64,000 bases of DNA. It comes from Gammaproteobacteria bacterium (GTDB lineage Bacteria; Pseudomonadota; Gammaproteobacteria; Steroidobacterales; Steroidobacteraceae). The notes under the pieces are model-generated. The model saw only the letters and a program-made list of their open reading frames with translations. It ran no database searches and was not told where the DNA came from. Both the position numbers and the translations under genes were made by a program. Below, piece by piece: positions 44,404 to 53,355 of this stretch (positions within the stretch are counted from its first letter, which is position 1; every line of letters starts with the position of its first letter). Location of the stretch: the NCBI GenBank assembly GCA_028293745.1, contig JAQGOF010000191.1:1-64000 (forward strand), read 5' to 3'.

Positions 44404-46085
44404 GCGGCCCCTGCCGCGATGAATCGCTCCCGGCCTGCCACGATGGTACGCAGCACCCGGGTGTCCGTGATCCTCTGTGGATCGACCTTCAGCAGATCCT
44501 GGTCCAGAACCACCAGGTCGGCCAGGTATCCGGGCGCCAGCCGACCCAACCGGTTCTCCTGAAAACCCGCGTAGGCATTGTTAACAGTGTAGGCGATCAA
44601 CGACTGCTCGACGGTGACGCGCTGTTCCGGCATCCACCCACCCGGATTGGCGCCATCGATCGTTTGTCGCAGCACTGCTGCGGCAATGCCGGTCAACGGC
44701 GCAAACGGCGCTACCGGCCAGTCGGAGCCGAAACACACGCGGGCATTCGCATCAAACAGCGACTTGAACGCATACGTTCCTTTGAGGCGCTCCGCGCCGA
44801 CCCGTTGAATTGCCCATCGGCCATCATCAATCGCGTGATACGGTTGAACGGACGGAAGCACTTGCTGGCGCCCGAATCGCGCAATCGCCCCGGGGCTGAG
44901 GTGTTGAGCGTGCTCGATTCTGAAGCGGCGGTCGCGTGGGCCATTGGCTTTGACTACTTCCTCGAAAATGTCGAGAACATTGTCGTTGGCCTCATCGCCG
45001 ATCGCATGTATCGAGACAGGCAGGTTGTTTCGATCGGCCTGGCCGATCCACTCCCGTAGATGCTCGAGCGTATTCACGCGGATTCCGCGCGTGCCGGGAG
45101 AGTCATCGTAGGGTTTGTAGAACAAGGCTGTCCGCGACCCCAGCGATCCGTCGGCCAAGGCCTTCAATCCGCCCCATCGAACCCAATCATCCCCGGTGCC
45201 TTCGCGCCGGGCGGCTGTAGCGACTCTCTCCCAGTCCGCCAGCGGTACATAGGAGATGAACCGCATGTCAGTTTCGCCCTTCGCGCGCAGCCGCAACAGG
45301 GCCTCATGAGTATCCCAATCCAGGCCCATCGAATGGGCTTGTGTGACACCGTTGCTCAACCCGTGTTGAATCCCCACCTGCAGCATCTTCTCGAGCGCCG
45401 CATGCGTTGGCGGAGGAATGACTTTCTGCACCAGGTCCTTGGCGGTATCGATGACGATGCCGGTGGGCTCGCCGTCAGAATCCCGCAGGATTCGTCCGCC
45501 CTTGGGTTCCGGGGTATTGCGATCGATCCCTGCCGAACGCAGTCCCACCGAATTGACCAGCCACATGTGCTGATCGAGCCGGGCCAGGGCGACGGGAGTC
45601 TGAGGCGTCACGGCATCGATCCACTTGCGCGTCGGCAGCTCTCCTCCCCACAGTTCCGCATCCCAACTTCCGCCCTGCAACCACTGCCCGGGCGGTTGTT
45701 GCTGGGCCGCTTCCGCGATCCGCCGCGTAAACTCCTCGCGTGTCCGGGCATGGCGCAGATCAGGAGGCACCAACGTCGCGGCCGCCAATAGAAAGTGGGT
45801 GTGCGCGTCAATGAAGCCGGGCACGACAAAGGCCTGCTTCAGATCAACGATCCGTGTCTTCTTCCCCGTCCTGGATCCGACGAGGCTGCGAACCGGGCCC
45901 TCGCCTACTGCAGCGATTCTTGCACCGGAAATTCCGATTGCGGTTGCGAGCGGCGCACCGGGTATCCCGGTCCAGATCCGGGCATTCACGTACGCCGTAT
46001 CCAGCTCGGAAACGGCAAACAGCACTTTGGGCGCGAGCAGAAGCGAGCTGCCCGCAGCGAGGAACTGGCGACGATCGGTTTTCAT
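44400..46085 (-). CDS. Tat-exported YtcJ-like amidohydrolase (Amidohydro_3)
   Basis: The 561-residue protein has a twin-arginine signal (DRRQFLAAGSSLLL, residues 4-17) and the Amidohydro_3 plan: metal pair His95-Thr-His97 (PGFIDAHTHFLL), QGGSWDAELWGGELPTRKW, VSIHAIGDEANDNVLD, EHAQHLSP and CFGSDWPVAPFAPL with the catalytic Asp. Family members hydrolyse N-formyl or amide substrates. Second gene after the FMN-binding protein gene, 4-bp overlap on both sides. Export by Tat fits a metal loaded in the cytoplasm. Confidence 0.88.
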   Translation of the reverse strand: MKTDRRQFLAAGSSLLLAPKVLFAVSELDTAYVNARIWTGIPGAPLATAIGISGARIAAVGEGPVRSLVGSRTGKKTRIVDLKQAFVVPGFIDAHTHFLLAAATLVPPDLRHARTREEFTRRIAEAAQQQPPGQWLQGGSWDAELWGGELPTRKWIDAVTPQTPVALARLDQHMWLVNSVGLRSAGIDRNTPEPKGGRILRDSDGEPTGIVIDTAKDLVQKVIPPPTHAALEKMLQVGIQHGLSNGVTQAHSMGLDWDTHEALLRLRAKGETDMRFISYVPLADWERVATAARREGTGDDWVRWGGLKALADGSLGSRTALFYKPYDDSPGTRGIRVNTLEHLREWIGQADRNNLPVSIHAIGDEANDNVLDIFEEVVKANGPRDRRFRIEHAQHLSPGAIARFGRQQVLPSVQPYHAIDDGRWAIQRVGAERLKGTYAFKSLFDANARVCFGSDWPVAPFAPLTGIAAAVLRQTIDGANPGGWMPEQRVTVEQSLIAYTVNNAYAGFQENRLGRLAPGYLADLVVLDQDLLKVDPQRITDTRVLRTIVAGRERFIAAGAA

Positions 46086-46699
46086 TGCTTTCCCGGCGAT
46101 TCGCCCGCGGGGTCCGGATTGAAGTCGGCCATCCAGCGAACGAGATCCGCGTTACCCAGCTTGGTCAGAATCTCTCCCCGTGACTGTGGCGTTTCATCCT
46201 GTCCCAACTTGAAGCGACTCCTGACGCGGCGCACGTGAGCGCGAAATGCAACGATTTTCTGGACCATCAGATGATACCGCTCGCCCATCTCGGCAATGGT
46301 CCAAGGCACTGGCCGGTTGCGCTCCATCCAATAGACCAATTTCTCGAGAGCCCGGCCATTCTCCTGGGGCAGCAGCTCGATCTCCACATCGAATTGGGCC
46401 GAGGCGTAGTTCCAAGTAGGTGCCCAACCCGGCTTGGACACCAGTTCCGGGGAGATGTAGCCCTGCGGTCCCATGAAAAGAATGGTCGCCCGCGGGGCCG
46501 AGCGCAGCAGGGCCACGTGCGGATTTGAAAGGGCGAAGTGTCCCAGGAGCGAGGCAATTTTTCCATCGGGCTGCGGCTCGGCGAGCATCGGCAAGGGCGT
46601 GGCTCCATAGCCCGAATCGTCCACCGAGACGATCCAGGCTAAGGGATACTCCTCGATCAACTGCAGCAAATCCGCTTGCGTACGGGGCTCGAAGCTCAT
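46082..46699 (-). CDS. PaiB-like FMN-binding (split-barrel) protein
   Basis: The 205-residue protein matches the PaiB/FMN-binding negative transcriptional regulator family: TQADLLQLIEEYPLAWIVS, LLGHFALSNPHVALL, ILFMGPQGYISPELV and PTWNYASAQF. These proteins have a flavin-reductase-like split barrel; PaiB is linked to protease and sporulation gene repression in Bacillus, but most members are uncharacterised. ATG 46699 begins 14 bp after the receptor stop; upstream codons to 47002 lie inside the receptor gene and are not used. The next gene overlaps by 4 bp. Confidence 0.85.
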   Translation of the reverse strand: MSFEPRTQADLLQLIEEYPLAWIVSVDDSGYGATPLPMLAEPQPDGKIASLLGHFALSNPHVALLRSAPRATILFMGPQGYISPELVSKPGWAPTWNYASAQFDVEIELLPQENGRALEKLVYWMERNRPVPWTIAEMGERYHLMVQKIVAFRAHVRRVRSRFKLGQDETPQSRGEILTKLGNADLVRWMADFNPDPAGESPGKQ

Positions 46700-46713
46700 G
46701 CGGTGCGACCAAG

Positions 46714-48957
46714 CTACAGATCGGCGGACACGGACACGATGAATGTCCGCGGCGCACCCAACACGAGATAGTTTGCCCCCGGCGCACCGCCGACCGAGGC
46801 CCAATAGGCCTTGTCGGTGACATTGTCGATGTTCGCCCGCACAGTCAGCAAACGGTCCCAGACGCTCATCGCGTACCGCGCGCCGAGGTCGAGCCGCGTC
46901 CACGCAGGGATGCTCTGCGTATTGCCCGCGTCGGTCGGCTGAGAGCCCGTGTAAACCACGCGACCGTCGAAAGTCAGACCGTGCAGTTGCGCAACGTCCC
47001 ATTCCAGGCCCAGGTTGGCCTGCGTGTCGGGTACCCCGATGACCTTTTTACCGTCAAGCAGACCGCTCTGAGTCCTGGTCGTCTTGGCGTCGAGCTCGGT
47101 GACACCACCCAAAACGCGCACACCGGGGGCAAGCTCGCCGTACCAGCTCAACTCCGCCCCCTGATTGCGCTGCTGCCCGTCCACCCCATACACATTGCCT
47201 GCCAGGATGGCCTGCGGCTCGGTGATACGGAAAATGGCCAGTGTGCCACCGACGCGACCTCTGTCGTATTTGACGCCCACCTCTTCCTGCTTGGACTTGA
47301 AGGGACTGAAGACTTCGCCGGCATTCGCAACCGGGGTCGCACCGACGACGTTGGGTGCCACGGCTCCCTGAATCAGCCCTTCGATGTAGTTTGCATACAC
47401 TGATATCTGCTTCGTGGGTTTGACAACCAGGCCGGCGACCGGCGTGACGGCGCTCTTGTCGTAACCGGAGTTCTGAATGCCTGTGTTGTAGTCGTAGCTG
47501 TACTGCTGCATCTTCTGTTCACGCGCGCCCAGCGTCAGCAGCACCCTGTCGTGGGCAAAGGACAACATGTCGGCGATCGCGGCACTCGCCGTCTTCACAC
47601 GGTTGGTGGTCAGGGGTGAGAGCAAAACGCCGCCAACGAAGAAATCCGCGGTCGGCGGCGGCACGTCGATGGGGTTGTAGAGGCTGCTCACGAATCCTGG
47701 AAAGAAGCTCGAAAATGCATAGGCATTCTTCGAGTTGAGCTGAAAGATGGAGCCGGACAGGCTGACCCGGTGGCCGACCCCGCCCGTGTGAAACGCGCCG
47801 CGAACACCGATCTCGCTGGTGGTGATCAAGTCCTTGCGGTAGTTGTCGAAGCGATACGAGCTCGTATTGCCCAACGCATCGGCTGTCGGGTTGGACAAAA
47901 TGTTGTGCTCGGTCCCCTTTCGTACGCCGGTCGCGGCCCACACCTTGGCGTCTTCGTTGAAATCGTATTCGCCGCGGGCCACGCCGAAGAAATCGTGCTC
48001 CTCGGTAAAGCTCCAGGGCTGCGCGAAATTCTTCGAGGGATCCGGCGGCTGCGGGATCGCACCCGAGGGCGTTACGCTCGGCCGCGGTGAATCGATGTGA
48101 TGATCCTGCCAACCCAGATCGACGGACACGCGGGCGTGCTCCCCGCGAAAGTCGGCGCCGAGCGAGGCCATGCTGAGCTTGCGATTTTCGTGGTCAACGG
48201 AATCGTCGCCGTCGCGACGCACTCCATTGACGCGCACTCCGAACTCGTGATCCGCGCCGAAGCGGCGGGAGAAGTCGGCCGCGCCGTAACCCTGCGATTG
48301 ATTCTCGAAGCCCACCGTCAACCGGTTGATATCCTGGTCGGGTGCGCGCTTGGGGACCAGGTTGAAGGAACCGCCGATGCCACTGCCCCCGGGGGCCGCG
48401 CCGTTCAGAAACGTATTGGCGCCGCGAAACACTTCGACACGTTCGAGAAACTCCGCGGCCACATATTGGCGCGGCAACAGGCCGTACAGGCCGTTGTAGC
48501 TCATGTCATCGGAGTAGACCGGAAATCCCCGGACGACGTACAACTCCTGAAAGTTTCCGAAGCCGCGCGCGACTCGTACGCCCGGGTCTGATTGAACGAC
48601 GTCGGCGAGACTGCTGGCCTGGCTGTCGCGGATGAACTCCGCAGTGAAATTGGTGGCGTTGAACGGCGTATCCATCAAATCCAGGTTGCCGAACATGCCG
48701 ATGCGCCCGCCCCTGGCGATCTGTCCTCCCGCGTAATCGGCTGGCAGCTCCACCTGCGATCCATTCGCAGTGACCACGATCGTCTCGACTGAACTACCGC
48801 CTGGCTCCGCCGCTGAATGTTGTGTCGGCGGCGACTTGGATGACTCGGACTGCGCGAATGCACCCTGTCCTACCAGGGTCGCGACGAGACTTCCGCTGAT
48901 GAGCCAGGTAGACCGGGCCCGCAGCCAGGCGGGCGGATGAGTGGATGAGACCGTCAT
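46714..48957 (-). CDS. TonB-dependent siderophore-type receptor
   Basis: The 747-residue protein has a signal peptide (about 9-35, VATLVGQGAFAQSE), a plug domain (VETIVVTANG; DTPFNATNFTAEFI; VVQSDPGVRVARGFGNFQ; VEVFRGANTFLNGAAPGG) and a barrel ending RTFIVSVSADL. These plug motifs are those of the TonB-siderophor family. ATG 48957 is preceded by AGAGGAG. It is the first gene of a run with a PaiB-like protein and four exported hydrolases, so the imported compound may be an amide- or peptide-containing molecule rather than only an iron chelate (inference). Confidence 0.88.
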   Translation of the reverse strand: MTVSSTHPPAWLRARSTWLISGSLVATLVGQGAFAQSESSKSPPTQHSAAEPGGSSVETIVVTANGSQVELPADYAGGQIARGGRIGMFGNLDLMDTPFNATNFTAEFIRDSQASSLADVVQSDPGVRVARGFGNFQELYVVRGFPVYSDDMSYNGLYGLLPRQYVAAEFLERVEVFRGANTFLNGAAPGGSGIGGSFNLVPKRAPDQDINRLTVGFENQSQGYGAADFSRRFGADHEFGVRVNGVRRDGDDSVDHENRKLSMASLGADFRGEHARVSVDLGWQDHHIDSPRPSVTPSGAIPQPPDPSKNFAQPWSFTEEHDFFGVARGEYDFNEDAKVWAATGVRKGTEHNILSNPTADALGNTSSYRFDNYRKDLITTSEIGVRGAFHTGGVGHRVSLSGSIFQLNSKNAYAFSSFFPGFVSSLYNPIDVPPPTADFFVGGVLLSPLTTNRVKTASAAIADMLSFAHDRVLLTLGAREQKMQQYSYDYNTGIQNSGYDKSAVTPVAGLVVKPTKQISVYANYIEGLIQGAVAPNVVGATPVANAGEVFSPFKSKQEEVGVKYDRGRVGGTLAIFRITEPQAILAGNVYGVDGQQRNQGAELSWYGELAPGVRVLGGVTELDAKTTRTQSGLLDGKKVIGVPDTQANLGLEWDVAQLHGLTFDGRVVYTGSQPTDAGNTQSIPAWTRLDLGARYAMSVWDRLLTVRANIDNVTDKAYWASVGGAPGANYLVLGAPRTFIVSVSADL

Positions 48958-49126
48958 GTTCGGCTCCTCTTTATTCGATGCCAAAGACCCCCGGACCGCG
49001 CTCATGGTGAGCCGGGCCCGTTTCGTTCTGAGGCCACTCTTCCGCAGACTTGGCTGCCTGGAAACATCCAATTTCCGCACCCGGAGGGGTCCAAGCAGGA
49101 CCCTGGGCTTGCGGGTCGGCAGCGCG

Positions 49127-50590
49127 TCAGGCGGCCGAGGCCGTGCGCAGCCGCCGGATTCCTTCCCGCGCTTCCTGTTCTGTAAGACTCGCAAATCCGA
49201 GCCGCAATCCGCGCTGTGCATCCTTTCGAGCCAGGAAGGATTTCGAGGGCGCGACCCACACCCCAAGCCCAGCCGCGCGCGCTTCGATTCGCTCGAGTGC
49301 CCGTACGTTGCTGAATCGCACCCAGAAGGCCAACCCGCCATCCGGTATGTCGAAGTCGGCCAAGCCGGCCAACTCGCGCAGCGTTACCGCAAATGCCGTT
49401 CTGCGCGCGGAGTAGATTTGTGTGACCTTGCGGACGTGGCGGCGAACTTCCCCGGAGTCGATCAGGTCCGCTGCCGCATCCTCAGTCAACGTGTTACCCA
49501 TGCTGTCGAGCAGCATCACCTGCTGCGCCAAGGCATTGACCACCTTGGGAGGGGCGACGATGTACCCGATACGCAGCGCCGGCAGCAGCAGCTTTGACAG
49601 CGACCCAACATAGATGACCCGCTCAGGTGCGTAGCTGGCCATCGGCAGCAGCGGCTGCGAGTCAAAATGGAATTCGTGGTCATAGTCGTCCTCGATCACG
49701 GCGAACCCGAACTGGCGCGCCAGATTGAGCAGACGCAGCCGGCGGTCCGGTTGCAGAGCGACGGTCGTGGGAAATTGATGGTGCGGAGTCAGAAAGATCG
49801 CGCGCACCTTGTGCGCCCGGCACATCCGCTCGACCTCTTCCACGTTGACACCCTGCTTGTCCAGGTTAACGGCGACGATCTTCGCGCCACATTCCTCGAG
49901 CACGCGGACCGCAGCCTGGTAGGTAAGCGCCTCAACCAATACGACGTCCCGTGGACGAATCAGCACGCGGGCAGCCAGGCACACCCCCATCTGACTTCCG
50001 CGCGTAATGCACACGTTGTCCGCTGTTGCCATGACACCTCGCTGTGTCCTGAGCATCGTCGCAATGGCTTCTCGAAGCATCGACGAGCCGCGTGGGTCTC
50101 CGTACAGCAGACGGTTTTCGCGTGCGGCGCGGTGAACGGCGGTCCGATAGGCACGCGCAAGCAACTCCGAGGGAAAGAGGCGACCGTCCGGCGAGCCTTC
50201 ATCCAACTTCAACGTCCAGTCGCGAGGCGGCAACGGCGCCGCGTCCCTGAAAGAGTACTCGGCACTCATTGGGCTCGGTGCATCTTGCATGGACCGATTC
50301 TGAGCCCGGCGCTCGCCCATTTCGGGCAGCGACTTGGCAACCATTGTTCCGCGAGTACCCGCCGAGGTGAGCCAGCCTTGCGCGATCAGGTCCTCGAACG
50401 CCAGAACGATGGTCTTGCGATTGACGCCGAGGGCGGTAGCCAATTCGCGGCTGCTCGGCAGGAACTCCCCCGGCAGCAGCCGTCCGCGCTGAATCTCATG
50501 GATCAGGGCATGAATGATCTGCATGTACAGGGGGGCTTCCCGGTGCGCACCGATTCGCTCCGCCAGCAGCATTTTCCACGGTCGCAGCAT
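49127..50590 (-). CDS. MocR-type (GntR/aminotransferase) regulator
   Basis: The 487-residue protein has an N-terminal GntR winged helix-turn-helix (about 12-85; LPSSRELATALGVNRKTIVLAFEDL) and a fold-type-I aminotransferase domain with the PLP lysine at Lys333 (GSLSKLLLPALRIGY) and the cofactor-binding EDDYDHEFH. Such regulators sense PLP or amino compounds; PdxR, GabR and TauR are examples. I chose ATG 50590 because GGAGG stands 7 bp before it; the upstream TTG at 50611 has no such site. It lies 169 bp upstream of the receptor/amidohydrolase operon, same strand, and probably controls it. Confidence 0.88.
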   Translation of the reverse strand: MLRPWKMLLAERIGAHREAPLYMQIIHALIHEIQRGRLLPGEFLPSSRELATALGVNRKTIVLAFEDLIAQGWLTSAGTRGTMVAKSLPEMGERRAQNRSMQDAPSPMSAEYSFRDAAPLPPRDWTLKLDEGSPDGRLFPSELLARAYRTAVHRAARENRLLYGDPRGSSMLREAIATMLRTQRGVMATADNVCITRGSQMGVCLAARVLIRPRDVVLVEALTYQAAVRVLEECGAKIVAVNLDKQGVNVEEVERMCRAHKVRAIFLTPHHQFPTTVALQPDRRLRLLNLARQFGFAVIEDDYDHEFHFDSQPLLPMASYAPERVIYVGSLSKLLLPALRIGYIVAPPKVVNALAQQVMLLDSMGNTLTEDAAADLIDSGEVRRHVRKVTQIYSARRTAFAVTLRELAGLADFDIPDGGLAFWVRFSNVRALERIEARAAGLGVWVAPSKSFLARKDAQRGLRLGFASLTEQEAREGIRRLRTASAA

Positions 50591-50754
50591 TTCGCGCCTC
50601 CAGGGCAGCAATATAACCGCTCGCTCCCGGGGTTGGACCCCTCTGTTTGAAGAAACTGGGGGTGGCAGGGGAACCAGCTACCCGGAAGATGGCAAGATGT
50701 CCGCTGGTGCGACGAACCAACGACCTACCCCTCAACCGCTGTCTGGAGCTCCCG

Positions 50755-51180
50755 ATGAAGCGAATCGTTCTTGCCGCAGTTCTGTTCGGACTGAGCCAAA
50801 CAGGTGGTTTCGCCGCGGAGCCCGCCGCCCTGCCGGAGAGCTCCGTTGAGATCTTCCGGATAGCCCCAGGGCAACATGAGAGCTTCCTGAAGATGCTGGC
50901 GGAAACAGACGCCGTGATGACCGAGGTGGGTCTGCCGCCATCGCAGCTCTACATCCACGAGGACGGCGCGAGTTGGGACTTCATCCTGGTGAAGCCACAC
51001 GGGCTGGATGAAAAGAAATGGAAGCTCGCCGCGGAGAAGCTACGCCAAAGCGGGCATCCGACCGGGCCGGACTATTTCTTTACAATCCGCAAGATGATCG
51101 CCGAGCATACTGACACCACGGCCATCGGCCCGACGACGGCGGCGGCCTATCTGGCGACCCGAACGCCAACCTCTCATTGA
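50755..51180 (+). CDS. Small exported protein, possible dimeric alpha/beta-barrel fold
   Basis: The 141-residue product has a signal peptide (about 1-22, GGFAAEP) followed by a domain starting SSVEIFRIAPGQHESFLKML and containing YIHEDGASWDFILVK. The VEIFRI..G....FL..L pattern resembles ABM/NIPSNAP-like ferredoxin-fold domains, but I cannot name a family with confidence. GGAG stands 7 bp before ATG 50755. A membrane PepSY gene follows after 70 bp. Confidence 0.65.
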   Translation: MKRIVLAAVLFGLSQTGGFAAEPAALPESSVEIFRIAPGQHESFLKMLAETDAVMTEVGLPPSQLYIHEDGASWDFILVKPHGLDEKKWKLAAEKLRQSGHPTGPDYFFTIRKMIAEHTDTTAIGPTTAAAYLATRTPTSH

Positions 51181-51250
51181 GAGTTGCGGCGGGGTTTGGG
51201 GTTCGGATCCGCACTTCGATGCGCCCCCACGGCAGGCGATCGATTCCTCG

Positions 51251-52345
51251 ATGAAACGTGCGCTGCGGCGGGTCCACAAGTACCTGAGCCTCACGATGGC
51301 AGCGATGTGGTTGCTTCAGGCAGCTACCGGTGTGTTGCTGGTGTTTCATTGGGAGCTAGATGACTGGACCGTTTCCGGCCCCCGCAAATCACTGAATCCG
51401 GAAAAGCTCGGCGCATCGCTCGAGCTGCTGCAGAACGCGCGCTCCGGACAGCGAGTGACTGCGCTCTACACGAGCGGAGGCCTGCCTGGGCGATTTGATG
51501 TCGTCATTACCAATCCAACCGGCGGCCGCGACGTACTGAGGGTAGATGGCGAGGGGGCGGTACTTCGCGAGCGGCCGTGGGACCACGACTATGCACACAT
51601 AGGAGCGTTCCAGATCGCGACTTACCTGCACCAGACATTATTCCTCCACACTGCAGGTAATTGGATAGTCGGACTCAGCGGCATCCTGCTCTTCAGCAAC
51701 ATCTGCCTCGGAATGTATCAGGCGTGGCCGCGCGCGGGTCAGTGGCTACGCACTCTCTCGCCCTTCACTGTAGGACACCCGGCCGCCCAGCTCTACCATT
51801 GGCACCGTGCGCTCGGTTTGGCGCTGGCGCTGCCCGCGCTCGTGCTGGTGTCCGCCGGGATCGTGCGGGCTTTCGACGATCCCCTGGCCGCACATTTCGA
51901 GGCAGCGCGACCACCTCCGACGGGGACCTCGGCGCAGGCCCACTCGCGGCTCCAACCGCCTACTCTCGCGAATGTGATTTCCACCGCACTCGCTTTATAT
52001 CCGGGTTCGAGCCTGGCAGGAGTCGAGCTCCCGGATTCGGACGCACCTTGGTTCGCGGTACGAATAACTCAATCGCATGATGTGCGCCGTTTCTTTGGCA
52101 CGACCATCGTGTACATCGCTATTCAAGATGGCGGTGTGCTCGAGAACTACGATGCGAGATTGATGCCGCCGAGCGTTCAAATATGGGACACCGTTTACGC
52201 GTTGCACACGGGAGAGATTGCCCGAATTCCCGGCCGGTGCCTGGTTGTGCTGGTCGGCGTCGCGTTGCTCGTTCTGATTGCGCTCGGTCTGACCTTGTAC
52301 TTCCTGCGACGTGGACGTGCCCGGGCACCGCTGCCGCACCCCTGA
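51251..52345 (+). CDS. PepSY-associated transmembrane protein (iron-regulated membrane protein type)
   Basis: The 364-residue protein has four membrane segments: about 14-33 (YLSLTMAAMWLLQAATGVLL), 138-160 (NWIVGLSGILLFSNICLGMY), 190-208 (LALALPALVLVSAGIV) and 331-352 (LVVLVGVALLVLIALGLTLYF), with periplasmic loops between them. The order HxxHKYL.. near the start and LYHWHRALGL before helix 3 match PepSY_TM proteins, which are often found with siderophore receptors and reduce or process ferric chelates. The siderophore-type receptor gene 2.3 kb away gives a possible link (inference). Confidence 0.8.
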   Translation: MKRALRRVHKYLSLTMAAMWLLQAATGVLLVFHWELDDWTVSGPRKSLNPEKLGASLELLQNARSGQRVTALYTSGGLPGRFDVVITNPTGGRDVLRVDGEGAVLRERPWDHDYAHIGAFQIATYLHQTLFLHTAGNWIVGLSGILLFSNICLGMYQAWPRAGQWLRTLSPFTVGHPAAQLYHWHRALGLALALPALVLVSAGIVRAFDDPLAAHFEAARPPPTGTSAQAHSRLQPPTLANVISTALALYPGSSLAGVELPDSDAPWFAVRITQSHDVRRFFGTTIVYIAIQDGGVLENYDARLMPPSVQIWDTVYALHTGEIARIPGRCLVVLVGVALLVLIALGLTLYFLRRGRARAPLPHP

Positions 52346-52606
52346 TCAGACACCTATTTCTCGACCGCCGAACTACGGAGCGATAACCGCCCGTTTCCTT
52401 GCGTCCTTAAGCTTAAACTGCGCACAGGCTCGGTTAGGGTACGAGCGGATGACGCGCCACAGTCTGCAGTTTGCCGGGCGCTTTTCGTGAAACCGTTCAC
52501 AGCGGCCTCACGGTCATGGTTCGCATCATCGGCTGAGGAAATGGGCTCAAAATTGAGCAAGGGCATCCATTCGATCGCCGCCCCGTCCACCTTCGAGGTT
52601 TACACC

Positions 52607-52873
52607 GTGAAACCCACACTCGCTGAGAACAGTCATTCATCGGCTGAGACGGCTCAAGACAGAACAACCGCTTCGCCAACTCACGTAACAGTCTATACGT
52701 TCGTGGTTTGGGACCACGATCAGGGAGCCACAGCCATTTATCCCCGAATGGCAACGCGCGAATCCATTGCGAAGATGCGGGGTAAGGTCAACGAGGAGAC
52801 GGCCTGGGTGGTTGATGCGTCGGCAATCGATATTGAAGGCTTCTATTCCGGCGGTCGTCCGAACGACCGCTAG
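52607..52873 (+). CDS. Small hypothetical protein, 88 residues
   Basis: The frame reads a conserved-looking core, THVTVYTFVVWDHDQGATAI, then ATRESIAKMRGKV and VVDASAIDIEGFYSGG. This resembles short hypothetical proteins of unknown function in other proteobacteria that share the xVYTF...D...G pattern and a final xxxIDxxGxY. I start at GTG 52607, with GAGG 8 bp upstream; the longer frame to 52487 is possible but has no good ribosome site. Cytoplasmic; function unknown. Confidence 0.5.
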   Translation: MKPTLAENSHSSAETAQDRTTASPTHVTVYTFVVWDHDQGATAIYPRMATRESIAKMRGKVNEETAWVVDASAIDIEGFYSGGRPNDR

Positions 52874-53202
52874 TCCCGCGTATATCGCCAGGCACAACTC
52901 CGTAGGCGCGTTGCGGATTCGCCCGCGCGCCACTATCCCTTTGGTCCACGAGGTGGGCGCACGCGCCGTACCACGCGAATAGTCGTAGTGACGCGCCCAG
53001 TGTGCGCCTCTTGGGAAACAAACTGGTTGGCGGGCGCCCGATCTTTCTGTGACTTGGTCGGCGACCGCTCGGGGATAGAGGACTGTTCCGGTCGTATCAT
53101 TTCGAGTGCTCCCATCTTTTGCGCAATGGGTTCAGAGGTCCCGCATTCGCGCTATTGTCACACTGTGAAACGTACCGGTGGACAGGGCAAGCGTGGGCGA
53201 CA
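52874..53202. other. Intergenic stretch without a supported gene
   Basis: I see no gene with family similarity or clear start and ribosome site on either strand. Short frames on the minus strand here (such as 52933-53115) are charged and low in conserved pattern. The stretch separates convergent transcription units. Confidence 0.4.
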
Positions 53203-53355
53203 TCATGACCGGATACGCACCGCGCGCGTTCCGTGGTCCATAACATCGCATGTGCCACCATTGTGATTGCCGTAGGTCAGCTCCGCGGCGAGGCCGCTCC
53301 CGACGAACCCCACAACCGAGACCGCAAGTAGAAGCCAATTCGTTGGTATCCTCAG
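53203..53355 (-). CDS. Possible small exported peptide, CTG-start candidate
   Basis: Directly at the stop of the symporter-GH65 gene (CTGA, positions 53355-53352) a 50-codon frame begins that reads like a signal peptide plus short tail: PTNWLLLAVSVVGFVGSG, then LAAELTYGNHNGGTC, ending RIRS. No ATG, GTG or TTG start exists in frame; CTG would be the start. Its hydrophobic core and AxA-like cleavage site make it worth noting, but it may be chance or a degraded remnant. Confidence 0.2.
   Translation of the reverse strand: MRIPTNWLLLAVSVVGFVGSGLAAELTYGNHNGGTCDVMDHGTRAVRIRS

Noticed and set aside
46700-47002. N-terminal extension of the PaiB-like protein
   Set aside because: It lies inside the receptor coding sequence and lacks family similarity; the ATG at 46699 gives the family start.
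48958-49341. N-terminal extension of the siderophore-type receptor
   Set aside because: ATG 48957 has AGAGGAG and a proper signal peptide; the upstream codons overlap the end of the MocR gene.
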